Origin: Guillardia theta CCMP2712
Taxonomy: Eukaryota > Cryptophyceae > Pyrenomonadales > Geminigeraceae
Direction: 5' to 3'
DNA length: 64,000 nucleotides
Assembly (NCBI RefSeq): GCF_000315625.1
Contig: NW_005434613.1
Coordinates: 193,751-257,750 of the forward strand
Part shown: positions 1-9,871 of the stretch, in pieces
Numbering within the stretch: position 1 is the stretch's first letter
Layout: each line of letters opens with the position of its first letter
Made by a program: the position numbers and the translations under genes
The notes under the pieces: model-generated
What the model was told of the DNA's origin: nothing
The model's input: the letters and a program-made list of their open reading frames with translations, nothing else
The model's database searches: none

Positions 1-199
1 AGAATATAGACACTCTACATGGCGGAGAAAAAGGTGGATGGGAGAAGAAATAATGGCGGAGAAGGACAAAGGGAACAGGGGGCAGAAACAAAGAAGGTAG
101 GCTGATTAAAAAATTTTTAGCTTTCAGGAGTTTCCAGTGAATTGTGAATCTTCCCACAGTACGCTTCTTCCAGCGCGATTCGGCGGCAGCGCCCGCAAC

Positions 200-268
200 C
201 TCCATCCCCTTCCCCCCTCCTCCTCCTCCTCCTCCTCCTCCTCCTCCTCCTCCTCCTCCTCCTCCTCC
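200..268. repeat. (CCT)n microsatellite
   Basis: About 20 uninterrupted TCC units on the plus strand, just beyond the 3' end of the amino-acid transporter gene. The same trinucleotide recurs in several introns and spacers of this window, so it is a general property of this genome. It produces spurious poly-Ser, poly-Pro and poly-Glu reading frames. Confidence 0.95.
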
Positions 269-271
269 CAG

Positions 272-2032
272 CTACCGCCCTTCTCTTCCTCTGTTTTTTC
301 CTCGTTCTTTCCATACCTGGCGAGCAGTGAAGGCTGCGAGGACGACAGAGAAAGCAAGGAGGAGCAAGACGCAGAAGGTGGAAGACTCAGGGAAGCTCGA
401 GTACGCTGTGCTCGCCGCCTGCTCCCCGAAGCGCTTGCGACAAGTGCTGCGAGCCACGAGGAAGAGCGAGCAGGGAGCGAAGAAGGCGATTACAAAACCG
501 AACATGCCGTTGAACTCCAGGATCTTGGCGACGTCCTTCACGAAGGCTGCGAGGGTGATGGGGAGGAGGGAGAGGAAAATTTTGAGCAGCTTTCTCGCCC
601 TCTCCTCTCCTATCCTGAGGCTCCATCGAGCGGGAAGGAGACGAAGGATGGTCTCGGCGAGGGGGAGGAGGTTCAGGGGGAACGCTGCGCTGACACTGAC
701 GACTGGGAAGAGAAGGACGGTAGTGGAGATGATGGGAGCCCACCAGCGGATAGGCATGCCTGCCTGCGCTCCTCCCGTGTAGTCCTCCCAGTTGAGCGTG
801 ATGATGGGAACGACGCGAGGGCCGAAGTAGTAGATGGTGGAGCAGCAGAGGACGGAGTAGAGGACGAGGGTGAAGGAGAGGGCAGTGCGGAATACTGTCT
901 TCGCCTGCTTCCCACTCCTCATCGTCTTCATCAGCGTCGGGACCCCCTGGTGGCAGATCTGGCTGAAGAGAGCAGCAGTGATCAGCTTGCCGAAGCCTGA
1001 CATGTCCGTAGGAGGCAGACGATGGTACGCGGCGTCGTTCCCTCCGTCGGTGTAGACGGCGACGACGCAGGTCACCACCATGACCAGGAGGGCAGAGAGA
1101 GCGAAGCTGCTGAGGAGGAACTGAACGTTCTTGAGCGCTGCAAGGTCCATGCATGCCATAGCTACCATGAGGAGGGCGAAGAAGCAAAGGAACACCTCGT
1201 AGCTCTGACGGCAGTAGGAGGCGACGGCGGGAGCGGCGACGCAAGCAGCTGTCATGTTGTCCCACCTGCATGCTCCGCTGCATGCTTGATCCTGCACCGC
1301 ATCGCACCTCACAAGGCACCAAGCTATGCTGGTCGGGCGATCGCCGAGAGGGAGAGGAACGACGAGGGAGAGGCTGGAGCCGAAGACGGTGGCGTACAGC
1401 CAGAGGGAGCCGATGGTGTACAAGAGGAGGCAGAGCTCGAAGAGCTTCCTCCCGTAGCCCCCGAGAAAGATGCCGCAGAGCTCGCTCATCTCATACATGG
1501 CGACCTCTCTGTCGACGGCAGGACGAGCTTCATGCTTGGAGCTGGAGGGCCCAGCATCTAACTCCGTCACGTCCGATGGAAGCTCAGCAATCGCGTCATC
1601 CCTTCCTCTGCTCCCTCCCTCCCCCTCCTCCCCTGTACGCTCTTCCCTCCCTGCCGTATGCTTCACCATGTAGTGCGCCCATGCCGAGACCTCCACAAGG
1701 TATCCCATGGTCATCGCCGACATCACCGTCGCTATGAACATGCTGATCAACGATATAACGGCGCCGGCATGGTAGAACGCGTACGGCAAGCCGACGACTC
1801 CTGCTCCCACCACCATGTTCACCGTCAAGATTGTCGCTGTAGCAAAGCCGAAACCCTCCGAAGGCGGCTCTCCTCCTCCCTCCCTCTCCCCATGTTCCTC
1901 GCTGTTGGAATCCTCAATGTTGATAGCTGGGTCGTCCATCATCAGCCATTGGTTCAAGGTCTCTCCTCCTCTCCCCGCGTCGGAGCTTGCGAGAGGCATG
2001 TTGTGGTCCAACAGAGGAAGAAACGCTCGCAA
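272..2032 (-). CDS. amino-acid transporter, AAAP/SLC38-like
   Basis: Single-exon 586-residue membrane protein, probably a proton- or sodium-coupled amino-acid permease of the AAAP/SLC38 family. After a hydrophilic N-terminus of about 60 residues, the first helix carries 'NMVVGAGVVGLPYAF', the typical TM1 glycine-rich unwound motif. About eleven hydrophobic helices follow, interrupted by an acidic/Gly-rich loop near residues 125-175 and a Cys-rich, probably lumenal loop near 240-270 with one N-glycosylation sequon (N-M-T). The region around 350-400 ('SQICHQGVP') matches the family pattern in the sixth to seventh helix. The length is slightly above the usual 450-550 because of the loops. Met1 gives the longest frame; Met12 ('MPLASSDAG') is an alternative start. 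Subfamily and substrate cannot be told. The long plus-strand frames over the same DNA are shadows. Confidence 0.85.
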   Translation of the reverse strand: MRAFLPLLDHNMPLASSDAGRGGETLNQWLMMDDPAINIEDSNSEEHGEREGGGEPPSEGFGFATATILTVNMVVGAGVVGLPYAFYHAGAVISLISMFIATVMSAMTMGYLVEVSAWAHYMVKHTAGREERTGEEGEGGSRGRDDAIAELPSDVTELDAGPSSSKHEARPAVDREVAMYEMSELCGIFLGGYGRKLFELCLLLYTIGSLWLYATVFGSSLSLVVPLPLGDRPTSIAWCLVRCDAVQDQACSGACRWDNMTAACVAAPAVASYCRQSYEVFLCFFALLMVAMACMDLAALKNVQFLLSSFALSALLVMVVTCVVAVYTDGGNDAAYHRLPPTDMSGFGKLITAALFSQICHQGVPTLMKTMRSGKQAKTVFRTALSFTLVLYSVLCCSTIYYFGPRVVPIITLNWEDYTGGAQAGMPIRWWAPIISTTVLLFPVVSVSAAFPLNLLPLAETILRLLPARWSLRIGEERARKLLKIFLSLLPITLAAFVKDVAKILEFNGMFGFVIAFFAPCSLFLVARSTCRKRFGEQAASTAYSSFPESSTFCVLLLLAFSVVLAAFTARQVWKERGKNRGREGR

Positions 2033-2887
2033 TCACGAGAGCCACAAATGTACCTGAGCAAAATATCAGCAAAACTTGGAACGCAACAAAGTCGATCACG
2101 ATGACAGTTCAGGATCGGAATGTAACCAACAAGCTTTTTGAGCACACATATGGTATGATAGGGGTTCCAATCCATTCCATTTCTACCGCTACAGCCCTCC
2201 TCCTCTTGCGTCCCTTCCCTGCCAGCGCATCTCTTCACTTCCATTCCTCCACCCTTCTATGCCTTCCATTGTTTCCAGTCTCCTTGACTGCTCCCCTCTC
2301 TCTCCTTGCATCTTCGCTATCATGCATGGCGCCATCTCTCCATCTTCTGGTCTCTTCCTTCCTCGCCATGTTCTCGCTCCTCCTCCCCTTCCGCCTCTCT
2401 GCATCGTGCGCTCCCCTCCCCATCCCGCAACAGTTTCTCCCCCGTTGCACCTAAGTTTAGAAGTCAGCCACCAAATTTTGAAGAATATCTCAAAATATTT
2501 ATGAAATATTCAAAGAAACAATATAAATTTGAGAGTTTCTTCCCGAATACTGATGTTGCCCCAAATCTGCCCGACATTCCCCAAAATCCGCCTCAGAAAA
2601 CATTCCTAGCTTTGACACATGGCCGTGCCTCGTTAACAGTCGGATATGCACCTGCCGGGCGGCAGTTACCGTAGTACTGCGGCGGCCCGGGCCCGGAGCC
2701 CAGCAGTCTACTATGATAAGACTGATGCTGCGGCGATCGGGGAGGATTTCAGCCTGACAGTAATGCAGCCGTCCGAGTGAGAGATCAGAGCAGAAAAGAC
2801 AGGGAATGCCCAGCGGCAATGACAGTGAGATTGTAGATACACAGACTGATTGCGTTTATTTACAGGTCGAAACAGGTGCCGAAGTGC
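2033..2887. other. spacer with a GC-rich patch
   Basis: No convincing exon seen. Positions 2200-2450 are polypyrimidine-rich. Positions 2640-2720 form a GC-rich patch with CGGCGGCCCGGGCCCGG-like runs next to TACCGTAGTACTGC, resembling patches near 12.8, 27.7, 45.2-45.8, 48.8-49.4 and 51.1 kb. The upstream region of the transporter lies here; no clear TATA box was identified. Confidence 0.6.
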
Positions 2888-5585
2888 TCAGGAGGAGTAG
2901 ATGACGGGGACCTCAACAGTGCGGGAGACGTCTCCTCCCATGAGGCGCACGAGAAGCGTGTGGACGCCTGGAGGGAGACGCTGCAGGTCGATGGGTGGGA
3001 GGGAGTGCCTGAGTCTCTCCTTCTCTATGGGAGGATAGCAGGGCTGCGCTTCCCCGAGGGCAGGAGGCATCTTGAGGACAGCGACCTGGAGGAGGCGGTG
3101 AGGGGAGGATGGTGGAAGGAGGAGAGGGAGGAGGGAGGAAGAGAGAGGAGGGAGGAGGAGAGAGGAGGGAGGAGGAGGGAGGAGGAGGAGGAGGAGGAGG
3201 GAAGGAGGGAGGAGGAGGGGAGGGAGGAGGGTTGAGGAGAAGGACTCTCAAGTAGCAAGAGGGAGGAAGAGGAGGTGGGAAGCAAGCCACCTGCTCTCGT
3301 GTGAAGGCATCGTACACGAAGTCGTCGATCTCCAGCAGGTACGTGATGGCGTTGAGGCTGCTCATGGGCATGCCAAGAGTCTCGAAGACAAGGGAGAGTG
3401 TAGGAGATCTCTGCTCGCCCAGGTAGGGGACGGTAAGGTTGCCATCCGCAGGAGGGGGAGAGAGGATCTGCAGGAAGAGAATCACAAAGGGAGGAGGAGA
3501 GGAGGAGAGGAGGAGAGAAAAGGGATAAGTAAGGATGGTGGAGAGGAGGAGGATGGAAGGAATCAGCAAGGCAGGAGGAGGAGAAGAGGAGGGGAGAAGA
3601 GTGGGTCAGAGCTGACATGGGCCTCGAAGGTTTGGCAGGTCTCCGTCTCGTTGTGGAAGGAGGTTGAAGCTCTGGACCAGCGCATCGCATCCTCGGGGTC
3701 GAAGGGAACGTCTGCTTGCTCCATCAGATTGGCAAGTCCTGTTAGGAAGGAGGAAGGGTAGGAAGAGGGAAGGGGAGGAAGTGGGAAGGGGAAGAAGGGA
3801 GGGGAGGGAGAAATGCGGGGGAGAAGGGAGGAAGGGGAAGGGAGGGGGTTGAGAGTGAAAGGTAGGCGGGAGGCGGGAGGGGAAAAGGTGAGGCAGAGAA
3901 GGAGGTGGGAAAAGGATGTAAGAAGGCCAGGAACACTGACAGGGTTGAGGGCAATCGACGGATTCCTTCACTGTCTCCTCTCGGTTCCATGTTGTCATGG
4001 TGTACTCGCCAGCTAGACAGACATCCCATGGGCCGCAAGTGTACTCCTCCGTGTCGTCTCTGCAGCTCAAGGATGAGGAGAAGGAGGAGGGAGGGAAGCA
4101 AGGAAGGGAGGATGGATGGATGGATGGATGGATGGATGGAGCCTCGGACGGAGATGGGAAAGGAAAGGAACATAGCGGGGAGGGCAAGGCGTTTGGAGCA
4201 GGATTGAGAATTCGAGGGCATCGGCTGAAGGGATTTCCGGAGCGACGGCAAAAGGAAGTAAAACAGCATCACCTTAGCTTCGATATGTTGTACAGACTAT
4301 ACCTCTCTTCGCTGATAATGGCAAACAGCGGCCGTTCCCTGGGACAATCCCTAGATCAGCTCCTCCTCCTCCTCCTCCTCCTCCTCCTCCTCCTCCTCCG
4401 CCCTCCGCCCTCCGCCCTCCTCCCTCCTCCCTTCTCATGCCTCTTGCTCCTCCTGCTCCTCCTCCTTCACCTCCACGACCGTCCAAGGAGCCATCCGGTA
4501 AGGCCGAACGACGACTCCATCGTCAGCACCGCCGCGTCCACCATGCTGAACATGTACCACTCCACGAAGGTCCGATGGAGCTCCTGGAAACTGACCCCCT
4601 TGTCCATGTGCAGCGCTGCTCCCGGAAGCCTCCACAGCCGCTCCCTGTACCCCAGAGCCACCAGCTCATCCTGCACTTCGTCTCTATCGGTTACCAGGAG
4701 CCATCGGACGGTCTTGCCCTCTGTGTTGTACTCCTCCTCCACGTGCCTTGCCACGTTGGCGAACCTGACGACGTCCTTCCTCAGATTGCTCTCATTGAAT
4801 AGTCGGAAGTCCGATCCGATCCCCACCCGCACCTGGAGTGCGATGGTGTAGAAGCCTTTCATTTCCTCAGCTATGTCTTGCAAGTCCTCCATGACTCTCC
4901 CGTACGGGGAGAACAGGAAGGTTGCCAGACGCGAAAAAGCATCATCGACTGACCTCAGGTCGTATCTACATGCTGCTTCCCTCAAGAATTTGTTGTACAG
5001 TACATCGCGGAGGTACAACTCGCTAGAGGGGAGAACCCAAAGTATTCTCTCGGTGTATTCAAGGAAATTTTCGGAGGCTACAAACTTTCTCTTCTTCATT
5101 CTGACCTCCTGCTCAAGGATCAGATCAAAGAGAGCAGGGAGAGAGCAGGGAGAGAGCAGGGAGAGAGCAGGGAGAGAGCTGGGAGAGAGCAAGCAAGGAG
5201 CATGCCGGTCTGAACTCCTTGCCTGATTGTTGCTGTCGGTTGCATCCAGCCCAACGAAACCGCAATCCACCGACAATGGCGCGAAGAGGAACTGGGAAGG
5301 GACCCTCCAATCTATCCCCCGCGATCTAACGAAGTTGTCGAGCTCGTACGGGGGGCGCCCAGGGTAGTCGATGAAGAAAGCTCTGTCAGTCAGCAGCGCA
5401 AGTGCGAAGGCAGAAACTATGTTCTGTACCCTGTTGCCGAGCCCCCCGCAGCTCCCAAGGGGTCTGCATCGCCACACCAGGTACTTGTAGTCTACGCTTG
5501 CTCCCTCCTCCTCCTCTCCTCCTCCTTCCAAGTCTCGACGGCTCCTCCTGTGCATGTCCCGGTACTCCTCCCATGCACCCCCCAT
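2888..5585 (-). CDS. fucosyltransferase-fold glycosyltransferase with C-terminal extension
   Basis: Multi-exon gene. The catalytic exon(s) (about 5585-4471) contain 'CGGLGNRVQN', the nucleotide-sugar motif shared by the GT11/GT23/GT37/O-fucosyltransferase superfamily, then 'ALQVRVG' (place of the HxRxGD motif), 'VTDRDEVQDEL' and 'ESSFGLTGWLLG' (the C-terminal S-x-F motif). The 4470/4060 intron joins in phase to 'WRDDTEEYTCGPWDVC'. Later exons lie at about 3732-3634 (with an N-E-T sequon), about 3470-3290 and about 3080-2888, the last three joining in phase 0. The join between about 3945 and 3732 did not resolve. The extra C-terminal region of about 200 residues looks beta-rich and extracellular. 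Probably Golgi lumenal, transferring fucose or a similar sugar to glycans. The membrane anchor should sit in an upstream exon (5590-5880) that I could not define. The reading frame is open across a CTCTCTCCCTG tandem repeat at 5130-5195, which may be intronic. Confidence 0.6.
4060..4470 (-). repeat. intron packed with simple repeats
   Basis: Intron of the glycosyltransferase gene. On the plus strand it holds a (GGAT)n run at about 4109-4140 and a (CCT)n run at about 4358-4400. The minus-strand donor is GTGAAG next to 4471 and the acceptor is CTGCAG next to 4059. The open frames here encode only poly-Ser/Pro or poly-Gly and were discounted. Confidence 0.7.
5130..5195. repeat. 11-12 bp tandem repeat
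   Basis: About five copies of GAGAGAGCAGG (minus strand CCTGCTCTCTC) inside the glycosyltransferase gene. Because the frame stays open, it is either a short in-frame intron (a donor-like GTTCAG and an acceptor-like GAGCAG flank it) or a repetitive insertion in the protein. The encoded Leu/Ser/Pro/Cys string is unlike the flanking sequence, so intron is more likely. Confidence 0.6.
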
Positions 5586-5885
5586 GATGGTGATCCGAGA
5601 TTTCCCTGAAACATCGGGCACGGCCGGGTGTAAAGCTAGCGTCTTCACACATAAAGAAGTTTTTCGTGGTAGGGAAGGGCAGGGAGGGAAAGAAGGGAAG
5701 GGAAGAAACGAAGGGGAGGAGGAGGAAGAGAAGCTGGGTGTTAGAGAGAGGACAGTGGACAAAGAGCACACAGATACGTGAAGAAGAAGGACGAGGAAGA
5801 GACAGACGTGAAGAAGAAAGGCGAGGAAGAGACAGGAGGGAGGAGGTTGGAGGAGAAGTTTTTGATGTCTGGAGGTTGTGAGTTG

Positions 5886-5971
5886 AGCAAGTGACGTGCA
5901 CTATGTGGATCGTTGGAGCAAGCTTGCGTGTGGCCTTCTGTTGAAGGTCAGTGCGGTAAGAGCCTGGGAGT
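5886..5971. promoter_or_regulatory. divergent intergenic region
   Basis: Short region just upstream of the photolyase/cryptochrome start on the plus strand; the 5' end of the minus-strand glycosyltransferase gene lies nearby. A shared bidirectional promoter is inferred from the head-to-head layout. No TATA box or other motif stands out. Confidence 0.3.
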
Positions 5972-7900
5972 ATGTCGACAACGTCGGGAGGCGAGGTGGA
6001 CGTACTGTGGTTGAAGAGAGACGTCCGCGTGTCGGACAACGAGGCGCTGTTCCATGCATGCCTCAAGAGAGTTCGACCGCTCGTCATCCTGTACGTGTAC
6101 GACAGGCTGCTGTGGTCCAGCAACCACCTCCATGAATCTCACCTCAAGTTTGTCAACGAGGGCCTGGCGAACTTTGAAGACACTCTCTGCACAAGGTACA
6201 AGCTCAACAGAGCGGTATGCTACAGAGTCGGGCTAGTGGAAGAAGTCTTGGAGGAAATCCACCGCACGTACAAGGTCGCTTCCGTGTACTCGTCGTGCGA
6301 GGTCATGGATCGCGCGATGAGGGATTGCGTGGATAGGGCCAGGCAGTGGTCGGAGACCAGAGGAGTGCAGTGGATCAGCTTCGACCAGACGGGAGTCTCG
6401 TCGTCACCTAAGAGGGATGGATGGGCTAAGAGGTGGAAATCCAACATGCAGCTTCCTATGAAGCCGATGCCGGAGGAGATCCGCGTTCTGAGCGACGGGA
6501 GCTTGCAGCATGGTTCGATCGTGGAGGATCCGAAGGAAGTCGGGCTGAAGTACTTCGGTCAGCGTCCTGAAGCGCAGAAGGGAGGGGAGGATGAAGCGAA
6601 GAAGCTGCTGGCGTCGTTCTTGAGCTCGAGAGGGATGATGTACAGTAAGGAGCTCTCGTCCCCTGTCACGGCATGGGAGGGATGTAGTAGGTTGTCAACG
6701 TACCTCTCCTGGGGTCACCTTTCCCTGCGGACTGTCTTTCAGGCTGTGGAGGAGAAGGCAGAGGAGCTGAGGAAGGAGAAGAAGCAAGGAGGCAACGTCG
6801 GGCCCTGGCTCAAGTCACTCTCTGCCTTCGGGGCAAGGTTGCGATGGCGATCGCACTTCATGCAGAAGCTCTACGACGAGCCTTCGATTGAGGACGTGAA
6901 CATGTGCCGAGCATACGACCAGCTGTATGAAGGGACTTTCGATGAAGCAAGATTCTCAGCTTGGGTCGAGGGCCGGACTGGCTACCCAATGGTGGACGCG
7001 TGCATGCGAGCGCTGCACGCTAGCGGGTGGATCAACTTCAGGATGCGGGCGATGCTGGTCTCGTTTGCTTGCTACTTCCTGTGGCTGGACTGGCGGAGGC
7101 TGACGCCTGCTATGGCGAGGCTGTTCCTTGACTACGAGCCCGGCATTCACTTCCCTCAGTTCCAGATGCAGGCGGGGACGACGGGGATCAACGCCAACCG
7201 CATCTACTCCCCTGCGAAGCAGGTGATGGACCACGACCCTCACGGAGTCTTCATCCGCAAGTACGTCCCCGAGCTCGAGATGGTACCGGACAAGTTCATC
7301 GCCGAGCCCGACAAGATGCCTGAGGCCCTCCAGAAGGCCATCGGCTGTGAGATCGGAAAGGACTATCCTGCTCCCATCGTCGACTACAAGGCCTCGTATG
7401 CAGAAGCGAGGAGGAAGCTGGCGACCATTCGGAGCGTCAGAGCAGCACCGAGCAAACGAGCCAAGACGGCAAAGGCAAGTTCTGCGGACAGAGGAGAGGT
7501 GGGAGTGGAAGGCCAGGAGGTCGAGGTCGTCCTGTTCCGCTGCAAAACGGAAGAATTGGAACGGATTCCTGTGAGAATGGAGGTCGGAGACAAAGCGAAA
7601 GATTTGCGTCAGAGAATCGGTGAAGGACTTTGTGCGTGATTGTATCGTGACTCGTGCTGCTCAGACGCCCGTGTCGCTCCATCGACATGCACATCCATAG
7701 CATTTGACGGGAAGAAGCTGCAAGACGGAGATACCATGCTGAACATTCACAGATTGATGAAGACAAGTCAAAGCAAGGTGAGCGCTCTGGCCCGTGAGAA
7801 CTCGACTGAGTTCTTGCGAGCAGGCTCAATTGGTCGCCGTGATCAAGAGCGATGTGTCACGACAATAGTTTTCTACAAGGATTGCAGCATACGTCCATAG
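5972..7900 (+). CDS. photolyase/cryptochrome-family flavoprotein with C-terminal ubiquitin-like domain
   Basis: The main exon 5972-7619 (or to 7631) encodes an N-terminal photolyase alpha/beta domain ('VLWLKRDVRVSDN', 'GWAKRWKSNM') and a C-terminal FAD-binding helical domain. The latter has 'GRTGYPMVDACMRAL', 'GWINFRMRAMLVSF', 'TGINANRIYSPAKQ' and 'HDPHGVFIRKYVPEL'. These place it in the bacterial-type branch that uses W-I-N-F-R where classical class I enzymes have W-M-H-N-R. After residue 510 a new fold begins ('VEVVLFRCKTEEL', 'DKAKDLRQRI') and, across a short intron (7620-7664, 45 nt, or 7632-7664, 33 nt), continues with 'AFDGKKLQDGDTML', the pattern of ubiquitin's C-terminal half. A strong donor (AAG|GTGAGC, about 7778) could add a further exon; read straight through, the frame stops at 7898-7900. 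Function: light-dependent DNA repair or blue-light signalling, not decidable here. No targeting peptide is obvious. Confidence 0.8.
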
Positions 7901-8029
7901 AAGCTGCTCGGTGTCATTGCAATCCCTTCCATCAATCTGCTTCAGTTTGCAACTCACAAGTTCACTCCTCGTCTTTCGATATATACATCCCAACCCGCCT
8001 CCAAGAACCTCCTTGTCAGGCTTCGTCTT

Positions 8030-8855
8030 CTACCCACTCCTGCACTCCTTCATCAATCTCTGCAGACTTTCAATACAATCGCAATGACAAACCTCATAAA
8101 GGGTCTTGGCAAGATCTCCTTTGATACGGGGAACAGTAACACCCTATCACAAGAGACATCTCTCAGACAGAAATCCCAACCCACGAGATATCGCAGTTTT
8201 ACCTTCCTCGCCATGATGTCCTGAACATTTGAGTCTCCCTTTTCCAGCCAATCATTGTACCAGCCCAAGTTGTCAGCGATTAAGTGTCTCTGTCACGAGT
8301 AACAGTTAGCATTCATGGGCGGATGAGCAAGTCCGGTACCGATCCACAGCCTTTGCAGGTTACAATCACGATGCCCTTCTCGTAAGCCAGCTTGGTGAAG
8401 GACCGCATCTGCCGAGTCTCGCAGACATTGCAGGTGAAGATCATGCTCATTTTGGGGTGGACGACTCTTCCAATCTCTTGCTTGTCGCCGTTGACCTCCA
8501 CGTTCACCACGTCCTCCTGTTTGTCTTTCCGTACATCCAACAGCGAATCTTCAAGCTGGTCCATGATGAACTGCTGCACAAAGTTTCCTCCAGTAAGATC
8601 CTTGATGGGAGGCAAGATGGGTTGGCGATCGTTCGGAACAGGAGGAATGATGGGGTCATTCCCTTCCTCGTTCTTACCAGCGCATGCTCTCAGAGGAATC
8701 TGCCATCCAGTTCGGCATGCTGGCAGTGCCTTGCACGAAGACTGGAATCTTGCGAGGGAGTGAGATGACAGAGGACAGGAGTTCAAGTTGAATGAGAACG
8801 CCAGGGATACAGACGATTGGAGGAGTACAGCGATGTAAATCGACTTGAGGACCAT
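8030..8855 (-). CDS. DNL-type zinc-finger HSP70 escort protein, plastid-type
   Basis: Three exons: 8855-8340, 8289-8203 and 8143-8030, with introns of 50 and 59 nt that keep phase. The product of about 238 residues is a Zim17/HEP-type protein, which keeps organellar HSP70 soluble. 'FTCNVCETRQMRSF' supplies the first zinc-binding Cys pair and 'VTCKGCGS' the second. The splice restores the family signature 'RHLIADNLGWYNDW'. The N-terminus begins with a hydrophobic signal peptide (about residues 1-19) ending in 'SVSLAF|SFNLNS', followed by a Ser/Arg-rich stretch. This is the bipartite presequence with Phe at the cleavage point used for import into secondary red plastids. I therefore infer a plastid stromal partner of HSP70 (like plant HEP2) rather than mitochondrial Zim17. 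The third exon is less certain because conservation is low there. Confidence 0.88.
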
Positions 8856-9099
8856 CGAGTTCCGAGAAAACCCTTGACTGGACCAGAACTTGAGTTAGTC
8901 CCATAAACAGCACAGGGTTCTCAATAATATTCTGTTGCTCAATCACAAATCGACCTTCCCTCTTCTTATTCTATTACAGCCTTCATCCCCAGCGCATTTC
9001 GTTAGCAGCATGGCTTCCCTTTCCCATCAAGATGCTCTCTACACTGATCCTTATCCTCCTTTCATTCCTTGACTCACTGTTTCCCGCACAGATGCCCTC

Positions 9100-9420
9100 C
9101 CTTCATCTTCTCCCATTTCCATTCTCTCAAATCTCTCTCCTTCTCCTACACTCTCCTCTCCCATTTCCATTCTCTCAAATCTCTCTCCTCCTACACTCTC
9201 CTCTCCCATTTCCATTCTCTCAAATCTCTCTCCTCCTCCTACACTCTCCTCTCCCATTTCCATTCTCTCAAATCTCTCTCCTCCTCCTACACTCTCCTCT
9301 CCCATTTCCATTCTCTCAAATCTCTCTCCTTCTCCTACACTCTCCTCTCCCATTTCCTTTCTCTCAATCTCTCTCCTTCTCCTACACTCTCCTCTCCCAT
9401 TTCCATTCTCTCCTCTCCCT
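9100..9420. repeat. minisatellite, about 47-50 bp unit
   Basis: Six or so tandem copies of a pyrimidine-rich unit beginning TCCCATTTCCATTCTCTCAA. Units differ by one or two TCC triplets. The repeat is open in several frames on both strands, but these translate to the same Leu/Ser/Phe motif over and over and are not taken as genes. It lies between the escort-protein gene and the LRR gene. Confidence 0.95.
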
Positions 9421-9535
9421 TCTTCATCCTCCCCGCCTTCGTCCCGCTCGTCCGCCATGCCATCCCTGCACAGGTAGTCCGCAACAAATCCCAACTACCA
9501 CTACCCTTTGCTCACTATGATTACCCCTTTTAAAC

Positions 9536-9871
9536 TAGTAGAAAATGCCGGTAGTTGAAGAGGGTGTATCACCCCACCCCACCCATTTACCTGCAACTAA
9601 TTTTTTTTTAAAAAAAAACAGGCCCCTTTACAGAAGTTTTTGTTTTCTTGTAAAGGAAAAAAAGAACTATCTGAGACAGGAAAAATGGCACTCAGTTCAT
9701 TCCTGAGAGATAAGCTGGTGCGAAGACATCAAACAGACTTGATGGAATGAAGAGATTGTAGTAGGTCAAGACTCTCAAGGAACGAAGTCAAAACAAGCGG
9801 AATTCTCGAGCCTAAGATAGTCAGAAATGGCCAGGAGGGAAAGAAGGTAGCACAACGATGTCCTAGGAAGG
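9536..9871. other. spacer with T/A run and C-rich patch
   Basis: Contains a C-rich motif (CACCCCACCCCACCC, about 9571-9585) and a T9-A8 run at about 9601-9618, then unremarkable sequence up to the start of the next gene. No exon seen. It should hold the promoter of the LRR gene. Confidence 0.5.

Noticed and set aside
137-1000. Long plus-strand frame over the transporter
   Set aside because: Antisense to a clear membrane protein; low-complexity poly-Ser and acidic translation without domains.
5886-5971. Clear TATA or initiator for the divergent pair
   Set aside because: No motif stands out; only position argues for a shared promoter.
9100-9420. Regular 47-50 bp repeats considered as a CRISPR array
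   Set aside because: Units are contiguous with no unique spacers, and the genome is eukaryotic; it is a minisatellite.
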